Source of the DNA: Aureimonas ureilytica DSM 18598 = NBRC 106430
GTDB lineage: Bacteria > Pseudomonadota > Alphaproteobacteria > Rhizobiales > Rhizobiaceae
Length of the DNA: 64,000 nucleotides
Assembly (NCBI RefSeq): GCF_000382705.1
Contig: NZ_ARQE01000008.1
Location: forward strand, 190,625-254,624
Direction of reading: 5' to 3'
Every line of letters starts with the position of its first letter. The stretch's first letter is position 1. The notes under the pieces were generated by a model. It did no database searches. It was not told the DNA's origin and saw only the letters and a list, made by a program, of their open reading frames with translations. Made by a program: the position numbers and the translations under genes. Below are positions 54,469 through 64,000 of the stretch, piece by piece.

Positions 54469-54861
54469 ATGGCACTGACCCGGTATGGCGGCGGTGGAAC
54501 CGGAGCGGGCGGACAGCCGCTGCCCTTCGCGCGCGCCGTGGAGGCCGACGGCTGGCTCTACGTGTCGGGACAGGTCGCGATGGAGAACGGCGAGATCGTG
54601 CCGGGCGGCATCGTCGAGCAGACCCACAAGACCATGGCCAATGTCATCGCCATCCTCACCGAGGCCGGCTACGGGCTGGAGGACGTGGTGCGCGTCGGCG
54701 TATGGCTGGACGATCCGCGCGACTTCTGGAGCTTCAACGGCGTCTACGCACAGTATTTCAAGGGCCATCCGCCGGCCCGCGCCTGCGTCCAGTCCTCGAT
54801 GATGGTGGATTGCAAGGTCGAGATCGACTGCATCGCCTTCAAGCGCAAGGACGCGCAATGA
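54469..54861 (+). CDS. RidA-family protein (YjgF/YER057c/UK114)
   Basis: The 130-residue product is a RidA-type protein: PFARAVEADGWLYVSGQVAM, then EQTHKTMANVIAILTEAGYG and FKGHPPARACVQSSMMVDCK with VEIDCIAF. Arg104 and Glu118 match the catalytic Arg and nearby Glu that hydrolyse reactive imine or enamine intermediates. A close group acts in degradation operons rather than general detoxification. It opens the ridA-iclR-M81-ABC importer run and overlaps the IclR gene by ATGA. Confidence 0.9.
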   Translation: MALTRYGGGGTGAGGQPLPFARAVEADGWLYVSGQVAMENGEIVPGGIVEQTHKTMANVIAILTEAGYGLEDVVRVGVWLDDPRDFWSFNGVYAQYFKGHPPARACVQSSMMVDCKVEIDCIAFKRKDAQ

Positions 54862-55643
54862 GCGCGGCGGTCGAAGCCGAGGGGATCAAGGCCAAGGGCC
54901 GGGCCCGGGGCCTCGACCGCGCCTTCGACATTCTGGACTGCCTCGCCGAAGCGCGCCGCCCCTTGCGCGCCGGCGAGATCGCGGCGCTTCTCGGCGCGCC
55001 GCGATCCACCATCTACGAGCTCGGCGCCCTGCTTCAGGCGCGCGGCCTTCTGGAGGATGCGGGCGAGGGCAAGCTGTTTCTGGGCGAGCGGGTGCATCTT
55101 CTGGCCGCCGCCTATGCCGCCGTGTCCGGCCGCCATGCCGCGATCCAGTCCGCCCTGAAGCGCATCGTCGAGGAAACCGCCGAAACCGCGCAGTTCTGCC
55201 GGCTCGACGGCAACCAATATTATGTCGCGGCGCAGCGCGAGGGCTCGCGGCCGTTCCGCATCTCCACCGATATCGGCGAGCGCGTGCCGCTGACCTGGAC
55301 CGCCTCGGGCCGCGTCCTCGTGGATCACCTGACGCCGGACGAAATCCTCGCCTTCGTGCCGCCCGGCGACTTCGCCTTGCCGGACGGCACGCCGATCGAT
55401 CGCGAGGCCTTCCTGACCGAGGTGGCCGAGACGCGCGCGCGCGGGCACTTCACCTTCGACAGCCTCCTCGACAGCTACACCCATTGCTTCGCCGTGCCGG
55501 TCAGCCGCCCGGACGGGCAGGCCGCCGCAACGCTCTGCATCGTCGCCCCGCGCGAGGACGCCAAGGCCAACCACGCCGCCTATCTGGCGAGCCTCAAGCG
55601 CGCCGCCGCCGCGCTTTCCACCCATTTCCCTGACCAGGACTGA
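54858..55643 (+). CDS. IclR-family transcriptional regulator
   Basis: The 261-residue protein has an N-terminal winged helix (GLDRAFDILDCLAEARRPLR, then AGEIAALLGAPRSTIYELGA) and a C-terminal IclR effector domain (VEETAETAQFCRLDGNQYYV, GERVPLTWTASGRVLVDHLT, then TFDSLLDSYTHCFAVPVSRP). It probably controls this operon by binding the repeat upstream of ridA, with the transported or processed substrate as ligand. The start overlaps the ridA stop. Confidence 0.88.
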   Translation: MSAAVEAEGIKAKGRARGLDRAFDILDCLAEARRPLRAGEIAALLGAPRSTIYELGALLQARGLLEDAGEGKLFLGERVHLLAAAYAAVSGRHAAIQSALKRIVEETAETAQFCRLDGNQYYVAAQREGSRPFRISTDIGERVPLTWTASGRVLVDHLTPDEILAFVPPGDFALPDGTPIDREAFLTEVAETRARGHFTFDSLLDSYTHCFAVPVSRPDGQAAATLCIVAPREDAKANHAAYLASLKRAAAALSTHFPDQD

Positions 55644-55654
55644 CCGGGCCGACC

Positions 55655-57139
55655 ATGCGCATCTTCACCGCCTCGCTCGCCACGGAAACCAACACGTTCT
55701 CGCCGGTTCCGACCGATCTCCTGGCCTTCCAGGCGGCCTTCTATGCCGGGCCGGGCGAGCATCCGGACACGCCGACGCTCTGCTCCTCGCCGGTGCCGAT
55801 CCTGCGTCGGCGCGGCCGGGCGGAGGGCTTCACCGTGATCGAGGGCACGTCCTGCTGGGCCGAGCCCGCCGGCCTCATCCAGCGCCAGACCTTTGAGCAC
55901 CTGCGCGACACGATCCTCGGCGAACTGGAAGCCGCCCTGCCGGTCGACGGCGTCGTGCTCGGCCTTCACGGCGCGATGGTGGCGCAGGGCTATGACGACC
56001 CGGAAGGCGACTTCCTCCAGCGCGTGCGCGCCCTTGTCGGGCCGGACGTCACCGTCGCCGCCGAGTTCGACCCCCATTCGCATCTCACCCCCTTGCGCGT
56101 CTCGCAGCTCGATCTCCTGGCGGCTTTCCTGGAATTCCCGCACACCGATTTCGAGGAGCGGGGCGAGCTGGTCGTGGATCTGGCGCTGCGCACGATCCGG
56201 GGCGAGATCCGCCCGGTGATCTCGACCTTCGACTGCCGGATGATCGCGATCTATCCGACCAGCCGCGAGCCGATGCGCTCCTTCGTCGATCGCCTGAAGG
56301 CGATGGAAGGTCGCGACGGCATTCTCGCCGTCTCCGTGATCCACGGCTTCATGGCCGGCGACGTGCCGGACATGGGAACGCGCATCGTGGTCGTCACCGA
56401 TGGCGACAAGGCCAAGGGCGAGGCGCTGGCCGCCAAGCTCGGGCGCGAGCTCTATGCGCTGCGCGGCACGACCGCCATGCCGATCCTCGACACCGAGGCC
56501 GGGCTGGATCAGGCGAGAGCGGTCCGCGCCGCCCATCCCGAAAAGCCCGTCGTGATCGCCGATGTCTGGGACAATCCGGGCGGCGGCGTCGCCGGCGACG
56601 CCACGCATGTCCTGCGCCGCATCCTCGAGCGCGGCGATATGGGCAAGGTCGCGCTCGCCACGATCTGGGACCCGATCGCCGTGTCCTTCTGCCACGCGGC
56701 GGGCGAGGGGGCGGAGATCGAGCTTCGCTTCGGTGGCAAGTCGAGCCCGCATGGCGGCCAGCCGCTGGACGCGCGCGTGAAGGTGCTGCGCGTCGAAGAA
56801 AGCGGCTGGCAGAGCTTCCGCAACAGCCGCGTCACGCTTGGCCGCGCCGCCACGATCCGCATCATCGGCACCGAGATCGACGTGATCCTCATCACCAGCC
56901 GCACCCAGACCTACGAGCCCTCGATCTTCACCAATATGGGCGTCGACTTCGCGGCGAAGGATCTGCTCCTGGTGAAGTCCACCAACCATTTCCACGCCGG
57001 CTTCCAGCCGGTGGCGAGCGAGATCGTCTATGTCGCCTCGCCCACCTCCTACCCGACCGATCCGGCGACGACGCCCTATCGCAAGGCGAGCCTTCAGCTC
57101 TGGCCGCGCGTGAAGGACCCGCTCGGTCTCGACGCCTGA
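55655..57139 (+). CDS. M81-family metallopeptidase, MlrC-like
   Basis: The 494-residue protein starts MRIFTASLATETNTFSPVPT and follows the MlrC/M81 layout: VDGVVLGLHGAMVAQGYDDP, then VAAEFDPHSHLTP, FLEFPHTDFEERGEL, and a C-terminal VVIADVWDNPGGGVAGDATH followed by SHRTQTYEPSIFT-like residues. MlrC in Sphingomonas opens linearised microcystin; most relatives act on unknown small peptides or amides. It sits between the IclR regulator and a Dpp-type importer, so its substrate is probably imported by that transporter. I do not claim microcystin degradation. Confidence 0.85.
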   Translation: MRIFTASLATETNTFSPVPTDLLAFQAAFYAGPGEHPDTPTLCSSPVPILRRRGRAEGFTVIEGTSCWAEPAGLIQRQTFEHLRDTILGELEAALPVDGVVLGLHGAMVAQGYDDPEGDFLQRVRALVGPDVTVAAEFDPHSHLTPLRVSQLDLLAAFLEFPHTDFEERGELVVDLALRTIRGEIRPVISTFDCRMIAIYPTSREPMRSFVDRLKAMEGRDGILAVSVIHGFMAGDVPDMGTRIVVVTDGDKAKGEALAAKLGRELYALRGTTAMPILDTEAGLDQARAVRAAHPEKPVVIADVWDNPGGGVAGDATHVLRRILERGDMGKVALATIWDPIAVSFCHAAGEGAEIELRFGGKSSPHGGQPLDARVKVLRVEESGWQSFRNSRVTLGRAATIRIIGTEIDVILITSRTQTYEPSIFTNMGVDFAAKDLLLVKSTNHFHAGFQPVASEIVYVASPTSYPTDPATTPYRKASLQLWPRVKDPLGLDA

Positions 57140-57176
57140 TCCCCCGTTTCCCGACCCGCAAAAAGGAAGACCATCC

Positions 57177-58691
57177 GTGAAGAGACCGCTTCGTTCCGCC
57201 GCCTTCGCCCTTCTCCTCGCGGGCACCAGCTCGGTCGCGCTCGCCCAAGGCGGCGGCGTCCTGACCGTCGCCACGATCGGCGAGCCGCCGACGCTGGACG
57301 AGATGCAGACGCCGACCGACATCGTGCTGACGATCGGCAACCATATTTTCGAGACGCTCTACACGTTCGACAAGGAGTGGCAGCCCCAGCCCTTGCTCGC
57401 CGCCGCCATGCCGGAGCTTTCCGAGGACGGCCTGACCTACCGCATCCCCTTGCGCGAGGGCGTCACCTTCCATGACGGGTCGGCCTTCGATTCCGCTGAC
57501 GTCGTGGCCTCGCTGAAGCGCTGGATGGCGATCAACTCCAAGGGCAAGCAGGTCGCCGGCGTCGTCGAAAGCGTGGAGCCGGACGGCGAGCACGCGGTCA
57601 CGATCAAGCTGAAGTCGCGCTATTCGCCGCTGATCGCGACCCTGTCGCAGGCCTCGATCATCCTGCCCTCCGAGAAGCTCGCGGACACGCTGACCGAGTT
57701 CGTCGGAACGGGCCCCTATCAGCTGAAAGAACGCCGGCCCGACCAGTACACGCAGCTCGTGCGCTTCGAGAACTACAAGTCGCCCGAAGGCGAGCCCTCC
57801 AACTATGCCGGGCGGCGTGAGGCGATCGCCTCCGAAATCCGCTTCGTGCCGGTGCCGGACGCCAACACCCGCGTCGAGGGCCTGATCTCCGGCCAGTACG
57901 ATTACGCCGACTCGCTTCCCGTCAGCGCCTTCGAGCGCGTCGAGGCGAGCGACACGGCCGCGCCGGTGATCTTCCAGAACGCCGGCTGGACCTCTCTCAA
58001 CATGAACATGAAGGAAGGCGTCCTCACCAAGAAGGGCCTGCGCCAGGCGGTGCAGGTGGCGGTGAACCCGACCGACATGATGCTCGCCGCCTTCTCCGAC
58101 GAGAAGTTCTTCGGCATCGACGGCGCCTTCTTTCCGGAAGGCTTCGTCTGGCACACGGAAGCCGGCGTCACCCGCTATGGCGAGGGCGACCCGGAAGCGG
58201 CGGCGAAGCTCATGAGCGAGGCCGGCTATGACGGCACGCCGATCCGCATCCTGACGAGCCGTCAGTACGAGTTCCACTACAAGACCGGCGAAGTCGCCAA
58301 GGCCTATCTGGAAGCCGCCGGCTTCAAGGTCGACCTGCAGGTCGTGGACTGGGCGACCCTGACGACCCGCCGTGCCGACCCCAAGCAGTGGGACATCTTC
58401 ATCACCCACTCGAACTTCCCGGGCGATCCGACGACGCTGAACACGATCACCGACACCTATCCCGGCTGGTACGTCTCGGACCAGAAGGCGCAGGCCGTGT
58501 CGGCCTACATGAACGCCACCACGCAGGACGAGAAGTTCAAGGCCTGGGAAGGCATCCAGACCGTGATCTACGACGACGCGCCGCTCGTGAAGGTCGGCAA
58601 TTTCAACGCGCTCGGCGGTCTTGCCAAGGGCGTGAAGGGCTACGAGCCGGCCTATTGGCCGCGCTTCTGGAACGTCACGCCGCGCTCCTGA
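57177..58691 (+). CDS. ABC transporter substrate-binding protein, peptide/nickel family
   Basis: The 504-residue protein has a Sec signal peptide ending SVALAQ (cleavage near residue 23-24) and is a class C (SBP_bac_5) binding protein: GGGVLTVATIGEPPTLDEMQ, then FETLYTFDKEWQPQPLLAAA and YRIPLREGVTFHDGSAFDSA. It catches its substrate in the periplasm and delivers it to the permeases. The GTG start has AAAAGGAAG upstream. Highest expression in the operon is expected; a hairpin follows its stop. Confidence 0.92.
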   Translation: MKRPLRSAAFALLLAGTSSVALAQGGGVLTVATIGEPPTLDEMQTPTDIVLTIGNHIFETLYTFDKEWQPQPLLAAAMPELSEDGLTYRIPLREGVTFHDGSAFDSADVVASLKRWMAINSKGKQVAGVVESVEPDGEHAVTIKLKSRYSPLIATLSQASIILPSEKLADTLTEFVGTGPYQLKERRPDQYTQLVRFENYKSPEGEPSNYAGRREAIASEIRFVPVPDANTRVEGLISGQYDYADSLPVSAFERVEASDTAAPVIFQNAGWTSLNMNMKEGVLTKKGLRQAVQVAVNPTDMMLAAFSDEKFFGIDGAFFPEGFVWHTEAGVTRYGEGDPEAAAKLMSEAGYDGTPIRILTSRQYEFHYKTGEVAKAYLEAAGFKVDLQVVDWATLTTRRADPKQWDIFITHSNFPGDPTTLNTITDTYPGWYVSDQKAQAVSAYMNATTQDEKFKAWEGIQTVIYDDAPLVKVGNFNALGGLAKGVKGYEPAYWPRFWNVTPRS

Positions 58692-58704
58692 TCGCCCGCC
58701 CCGA

Positions 58705-58727
58705 CGGCCGGGCGTGAAGCCCGGCCG
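58705..58727 (+). other. Hairpin between binding-protein and permease genes
   Basis: CGGCCGGGC and GCCCGGCCG form a perfect nine-pair stem with a five-base loop, 13 bases after the binding-protein stop and without a T-run. Such hairpins often protect the upstream message and lower expression of the permeases. Confidence 0.6.
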
Positions 58728-58828
58728 CTTCCTCCAGCGGGGCGCATCTCGCCGCCCCGGAGATCGTCTCAACTTCCGTCCGGCGACGCGCCAGAGCGCG
58801 CGCGCCGGACCATTCGGGAGACCCGGCC

Positions 58829-59779
58829 ATGTCGCGGCTCGTGTCCGCTTTCTTGAAGCGCCTCGGCGGCATGGCCGTGGTTCTGGCGCTGGTGGTGACG
58901 GTGGTCTTCGTGATCGTCCGGGTGACGCCCGGCGATCCGGCCGCCGTGATGCTCGGCGCCGACGCCACGCCCGCCGACATCGCCGAATTGCGCGCCCGGC
59001 TCGGCCTCGACGCGCCGCTGCTCCAGCAATACGGGCAATTCTTGCTGGACGTCGTCAGGGGCGATCTCGGCCAGTCGATCTTCCTCGGGCAGCCGGTGAC
59101 GACGGCGCTCGCCGCCCGCGCCGAGCCGACCTTCTTCCTCACGCTCTTCTCGATCCTGATCGCGGTCGCCATCGCGCTGCCCGTCGGCATCCTCTCGGCG
59201 GTGAAGCGCGGCACGCTGTTCGATCAGCTCGTCGTCGGCGTCACCATGATCGCGGCGAGCGTGCCGAGCTTCTGGCTCGGCCTCATCCTGATCCAGAGCT
59301 TCGCGGTCGGGCTCGGCTGGTTTCCCGCCTCCGGTTACGGCGGGCCGGACACGCCGTTCCTCGAGCGGCTGCACCATCTGGTTCTGCCGGCCTTCGCGCT
59401 CGGTATCGTCAATTCGGCTCTCATCACCCGCTTCACCAGAGCCGCCATGCTGGACGTTCTCGGCGACGATTACGTGCGCACGGCCCGCGCCAAGGGGGCG
59501 GGTCCCGCCCGCGTCGTCCTCAAGCACGCGCTGAAGAACGCGCTGATCCCCATCATCACCGTGATCGGCCTGTCGATCGCGCTGCTGGTGGCCGGCGCCG
59601 TCGTCACCGAGACCGTGTTCGGCCTGCCGGGCGTCGGCAATCTCGTGGTGCAGGCCGTGTTGCGGCGCGACTATCCGGTGATCCAGGGCGCGCTTCTCGT
59701 GGTCGCGGCGATCTACGTCCTCATCAATTTCGCGGTGGACATGCTGTACCTCTTCGTCGACCCACGGGTGCGGATGTGA
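58829..59779 (+). CDS. ABC transporter permease, DppB-like
   Basis: The 316-residue protein has six membrane helices and DppB-type markers: VIVRVTPGDPAAVMLGADAT, LGLDAPLLQQYGQFLLDVVR followed by GDLGQSI, and the EAA motif region DYVRTARAKGAGPARVVLKH. It forms the channel with the DppC-like partner. GGAG lies eight bases before the ATG and the stop overlaps the next start (GTGA). Confidence 0.93.
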   Translation: MSRLVSAFLKRLGGMAVVLALVVTVVFVIVRVTPGDPAAVMLGADATPADIAELRARLGLDAPLLQQYGQFLLDVVRGDLGQSIFLGQPVTTALAARAEPTFFLTLFSILIAVAIALPVGILSAVKRGTLFDQLVVGVTMIAASVPSFWLGLILIQSFAVGLGWFPASGYGGPDTPFLERLHHLVLPAFALGIVNSALITRFTRAAMLDVLGDDYVRTARAKGAGPARVVLKHALKNALIPIITVIGLSIALLVAGAVVTETVFGLPGVGNLVVQAVLRRDYPVIQGALLVVAAIYVLINFAVDMLYLFVDPRVRM

Positions 59780-60636
59780 GCGCGCTCGTCTCTCCCGCGC
59801 CGCGCTTGGCAAGCCTCCGCCGGCTCGCGCGCAACAAGGCGATCCTCGTGGGCCTCGTGATCCTCGGCCTGGTGGTTCTGGCCGCCCTCTTCGCGCCCTT
59901 GATCGCCCCCTACGCGCCCAACAAGCTGTCGATCGTCAACAAGCTGAAGCCGCCCTCCGGGGCGCATCTCTTCGGCACGGACGAGTTCGGCCGCGACGTC
60001 TTCTCGCGCGCCATCTATGCCGGGCGCGTGTCGCTTCTCGTCTCGCTCGGCGTGGTGGCGATCTCCACCGTGCTCGGCGTCGCGCTCGGTCTCTTCGCGG
60101 GCTATTTCCGCCGGCTGGACGCGCCGATCTCGCGGCTTCTCGACGCGATGATGTCGTTTCCCGACATTCTCCTCGCCATCGCGCTCGTCGCCGCGCTCGG
60201 TCCTTCGCTGACCAATGTCATCCTGGCGCTCGGCATCACCTATGCACCCCGCCTCGCGCGCATCGTGCGCGGCTCGACGCTGGTCCTGCGCGAGCTTCCC
60301 TATATCGAGTCCGCCGTGACGCTCGGCCTGCCGACCTGGCAGATCCTCCTGCGCCACGTTCTTCTCAATCTCGCCTCGCCCATTCTCGTTCAGGCGACCT
60401 TCGTCTTCGCCTCGGCCATGCTGGCGGAAGCCAGCCTCTCGTTTCTCGGCGTCGGCGTCTCCACGGACATGCCGACCTGGGGCACGATGCTCGCCTCGGG
60501 CCGCGAATACATGAACGCCTCGCCCTGGCTCATGCTGTTTCCGGGCCTCGCCATCGTGCTCGCCGTCCTGTCGCTCCAGCTCGTCGGCGACGGGTTGCGC
60601 GATCTCGTCGACCCGCGCCTGTCCAAGGAGGTCTGA
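59776..60636 (+). CDS. ABC transporter permease, DppC-like
   Basis: The 286-residue permease has an N-terminal helix (AILVGLVILGLVVLAALFAP) and the DppC markers FGTDEFGRDVFSRAIYAGRV, DAMMSFPDILLAIALVAALG and EAA region YIESAVTLGLPTWQILLRHV. The GTG start overlaps the DppB-like stop; the longer frame is a shadow. It pairs with the DppB-like protein. Confidence 0.93.
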   Translation: MSALVSPAPRLASLRRLARNKAILVGLVILGLVVLAALFAPLIAPYAPNKLSIVNKLKPPSGAHLFGTDEFGRDVFSRAIYAGRVSLLVSLGVVAISTVLGVALGLFAGYFRRLDAPISRLLDAMMSFPDILLAIALVAALGPSLTNVILALGITYAPRLARIVRGSTLVLRELPYIESAVTLGLPTWQILLRHVLLNLASPILVQATFVFASAMLAEASLSFLGVGVSTDMPTWGTMLASGREYMNASPWLMLFPGLAIVLAVLSLQLVGDGLRDLVDPRLSKEV

Positions 60637-60639
60637 GCC

Positions 60640-62445
<1,806 letters not shown>

Positions 62446-62539
62446 GACCGGTGCGAGGCCGAGCCCCTTGCGCACGGCCGCGCCCGATGGCTTAAAGCTC
62501 CCCGCGCCGCCTGATGGTGGGCGAGGGGAGCCAGCTTGG

Positions 62540-63079
62540 ATGCGTGCCTTCGAATTCCTGACGCGGGCGGCCTTCGGCTTTGCCAGCCTGATGCTCATGC
62601 TCCTGGCCTGCGGGCTCATCGTCTATGCCATGTCGGGGGTCTGGACGAGCTACAACGACCCCAATCTCGATGTGGGCTCGACGCTTTTGGAAGCGGTCGG
62701 CTTCACGGTGATCGCCATCGCCGTGTTCGACGTCGGCAAATATCTCCTGGAAGAAGAGGCGATCCGGGGCCGCGAGATGCGCAACGCCGCCGAGGCCCGG
62801 CGGAGCCTCACGAAGTTCATCTCGACCATCGTCATCGCCGTGCTCCTGGAAGCGCTCGTCACCGTGTTCCAGGCGGGCAAGGAAGCGCCCCCGCAGATGG
62901 TCTATCCAACGCTTCTCCTCTTCGTCGGCGTTTTCCTCCTGGTCGGGCTCGGCCTCTACCAGCGCCTGTCGGTCAGCGTGGAGAACGAGGCGAACGACCC
63001 GCCGGATGAGGGCGGGGAGGGCGAGCCGGACGCTCCGAAGGCCCCGAAGGCCGGGGCGCCGGCGCGCGCCAAGCCATGA
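62540..63079 (+). CDS. Four-helix membrane protein of unknown function
   Basis: The 179-residue protein has four predicted membrane helices (near residues 10-33, 50-68, 90-112, 120-140) and a Pro/Glu-rich cytoplasmic tail (NDPPDEGGEGEPDAPKAPKA). Between helices two and three is a conserved-looking charged loop (LLEEEAIRGREMRNAAEARR). I recognise no family. ATG 62540 has GGGGAG about 13 bases upstream, so the start is tentative. Its stop overlaps the protease start (ATGA), suggesting they act together. Confidence 0.65.
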   Translation: MRAFEFLTRAAFGFASLMLMLLACGLIVYAMSGVWTSYNDPNLDVGSTLLEAVGFTVIAIAVFDVGKYLLEEEAIRGREMRNAAEARRSLTKFISTIVIAVLLEALVTVFQAGKEAPPQMVYPTLLLFVGVFLLVGLGLYQRLSVSVENEANDPPDEGGEGEPDAPKAPKAGAPARAKP

Positions 63080-63783
63080 GCCGCGCCTTACCGGCCCTCG
63101 CGTTCATCGCGGCGTTCGCGCTGCCCATGCCGGCCCAAGCCGAAACCGTCTCGGGCGCGGCGCGCCAGCGCGTCGACATCGCGGCCCCGCCCTGGAACGC
63201 GGTGGGGCAGGTGAACACGATGGCCTATTCCCGTTGCACCGGCGTCCTGATCGGCCGGCAACTCGCCGTGACCGCCGCCCATTGCCTCTACAACCGCGCG
63301 ACCAAGCGCTTTCTCGCGCCCGGCTCTGTGCATTTCGTCCTCGGCTACGATCGCGGGACCTACCGGTTCCAGACGGTCGCGCGCGCCATCCGCATGGACC
63401 CCGGCCAGGACGGCGAGCGCTCGCTCGCGGCCGCGCCGCGCGACTGGGCGCTCCTGGACCTGGCAGAGCCCGCCCCCGCCGATATCGAACCCTTGCGGCT
63501 GGCCGGCGAGCCGCCCCGCCCCGGCACGGCGCTCGCCGCCGCCGGTTTCGGGCGGGACCGCGCCTATGCGCTGACCGTCGCGGAAGGGTGCCGCACGGCG
63601 TCGCAGGCCGCGAACGACCTGATCGTCGCCACCTGCTCGATCATCCAGGGCTATTCCGGCGGCCCGCTCGTCGATGAATCCGGCGCGCTCGTCGGCATCA
63701 GCGTCGCGACCGCCAAGGCGAATGGGCGCGACGTCATGCTGGCCGTGCCGGTTGCGGCCTGGCGCGAGCGGTTGGAGCGCTAG
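63076..63783 (+). CDS. Secreted trypsin-like serine protease
   Basis: The 235-residue protein has a signal peptide (LPALAFIAAFALPMPAQAET, cleaved near 22) and the S1 triad: His69 in TAAHC, Asp123 in RDWALLDLA and Ser194 in GYSGGPLVD. Cys54/Cys70 and Cys172/Cys187 may form disulphides. It should act in the periplasm. It overlaps the membrane protein gene upstream. The stop codon TAG at 63781-63783 is directly at the end of an IS630-type element; see the finding on this junction. Confidence 0.88.
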   Translation: MSRALPALAFIAAFALPMPAQAETVSGAARQRVDIAAPPWNAVGQVNTMAYSRCTGVLIGRQLAVTAAHCLYNRATKRFLAPGSVHFVLGYDRGTYRFQTVARAIRMDPGQDGERSLAAAPRDWALLDLAEPAPADIEPLRLAGEPPRPGTALAAAGFGRDRAYALTVAEGCRTASQAANDLIVATCSIIQGYSGGPLVDESGALVGISVATAKANGRDVMLAVPVAAWRERLER

Positions 63784-64000
63784 AGCGTTTCAGGTTTTGA
63801 CGGAAGCATAGCCTGCGTTTTCGAAGTAGTTTGCGCATTCGTCGGACGGGATGGTGGTGACGAGGTGGCCGACGTGTCGCCACGTTTCCTCGATGGTCCG
63901 CTTCTGGGCCATGCGCATCCAATGCTTGATCTTGGCGAAGGCCTGTTCGATCGGATTGAGGTCGGGCGAGTAGGGCGGCAGGTACCAGAGCCGTGCCCCG
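63783..64000 (-). mobile_element. IS630-type insertion sequence, end only
   Basis: The right edge of the window holds the 3' end of an IS630-type transposase gene, and the DNA outside it begins GAGCGTTTCAGGTTTTGACG directly after TA at 63781-63782. IS630 elements insert at and duplicate TA, so this could be the element boundary. The other end is outside the window, so terminal repeats cannot be checked. Confidence 0.7.
63790..64000 (-). CDS. IS630-family transposase, C-terminal part
   Basis: The minus-strand frame ending at the TGA (63792-63790) reads GARLWYLPPYSPDLNPIEQA, then FAKIKHWMRMAQKRTIEETW and, at the end, YFENAGYASVKT. LPPYSPDLNPIEQ is the conserved C-terminal DDE region of IS630 transposases, with the catalytic Glu in NPIE. 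The first ~two thirds of the gene lie beyond the window. The frame is intact over the visible part. Confidence 0.88.
   Translation of the reverse strand, partial: GARLWYLPPYSPDLNPIEQAFAKIKHWMRMAQKRTIEETWRHVGHLVTTIPSDECANYFENAGYASVKT

Noticed and set aside
55655..57139. Microcystin degradation gene cluster
   Set aside because: Only an M81 relative is present; MlrA, MlrB and MlrD are absent, and most M81 proteins have other substrates.

Overview
The window is about 64 kb of uniformly GC-rich DNA. Genes are tightly packed, many pairs overlap by ATGA or GTGA junctions, and GTG starts are common. A 47-residue DUF1127 gene, PrsD/PrsE-like type I secretion genes, several SapC-family proteins and an isocitrate lyase next to a RamB/ScfR-type regulator all point to an alphaproteobacterium. 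It is probably a member of the Hyphomicrobiales, perhaps close to Aurantimonadaceae; this is inference, since no rRNA or other marker gene lies in the window. Nothing suggests a plasmid or prophage. The only mobile DNA seen is the end of an IS630-type element at the right edge.

Region 1 (1-17.7 kb) starts with the end of an AraC-type regulator. A surface and secretion locus follows. An RTX-like Gly/Asp-repeat protein and a protein with one ChW-like motif lie on the minus strand. Opposite them is a long plus-strand run: three proteins sharing an N-terminal GW-type domain, two GT4 glycosyltransferases, two SapC-like proteins, a SAM methyltransferase and a polysaccharide pyruvyl transferase-like protein. 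After a convergent secreted protein come a type I secretion ABC transporter and its HlyD-type adaptor.

Region 2 (17.8-31.6 kb) is housekeeping and regulation. It holds an SbcCD/YhaNO-like nuclease-ATPase pair, a MarR regulator, a ParA-like protein with a degenerate P-loop, and a GGDEF-EAL protein. Next is the queCDE operon for 7-deazaguanine (preQ0) synthesis, preceded by a clear preQ1-I riboswitch that overlaps the queC ribosome binding site. Isocitrate lyase, a small co-transcribed gene and the divergent RamB-like regulator close the region.

Region 3 (31.6-49.2 kb) is a second surface locus. It holds a third SapC protein, a lipoprotein, a 1416-residue protein combining a methyltransferase with three glycosyltransferase-like modules, and a 1002-residue S-layer or RTX-like protein. 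Beyond these are a 727-residue low-complexity protein with an XRE regulator, a second type I ABC/HlyD pair with an 87-residue companion, and an acetyltransferase. Together with region 1 this looks like one system that makes, exports and glycosylates a surface layer. The outer-membrane TolC partner is not in the window.

Region 4 (49.2-64 kb) contains the DUF1127 gene, a small membrane protein, a PoxB-type pyruvate:quinone oxidoreductase, a GtrA/GtrB pair and an amidohydrolase. These are followed by a catabolic unit (RidA, IclR, M81/MlrC-like metallopeptidase, then a Dpp-type ABC importer), a four-helix membrane protein, a trypsin-like protease and the IS630 fragment. The IS end abuts the protease stop codon.
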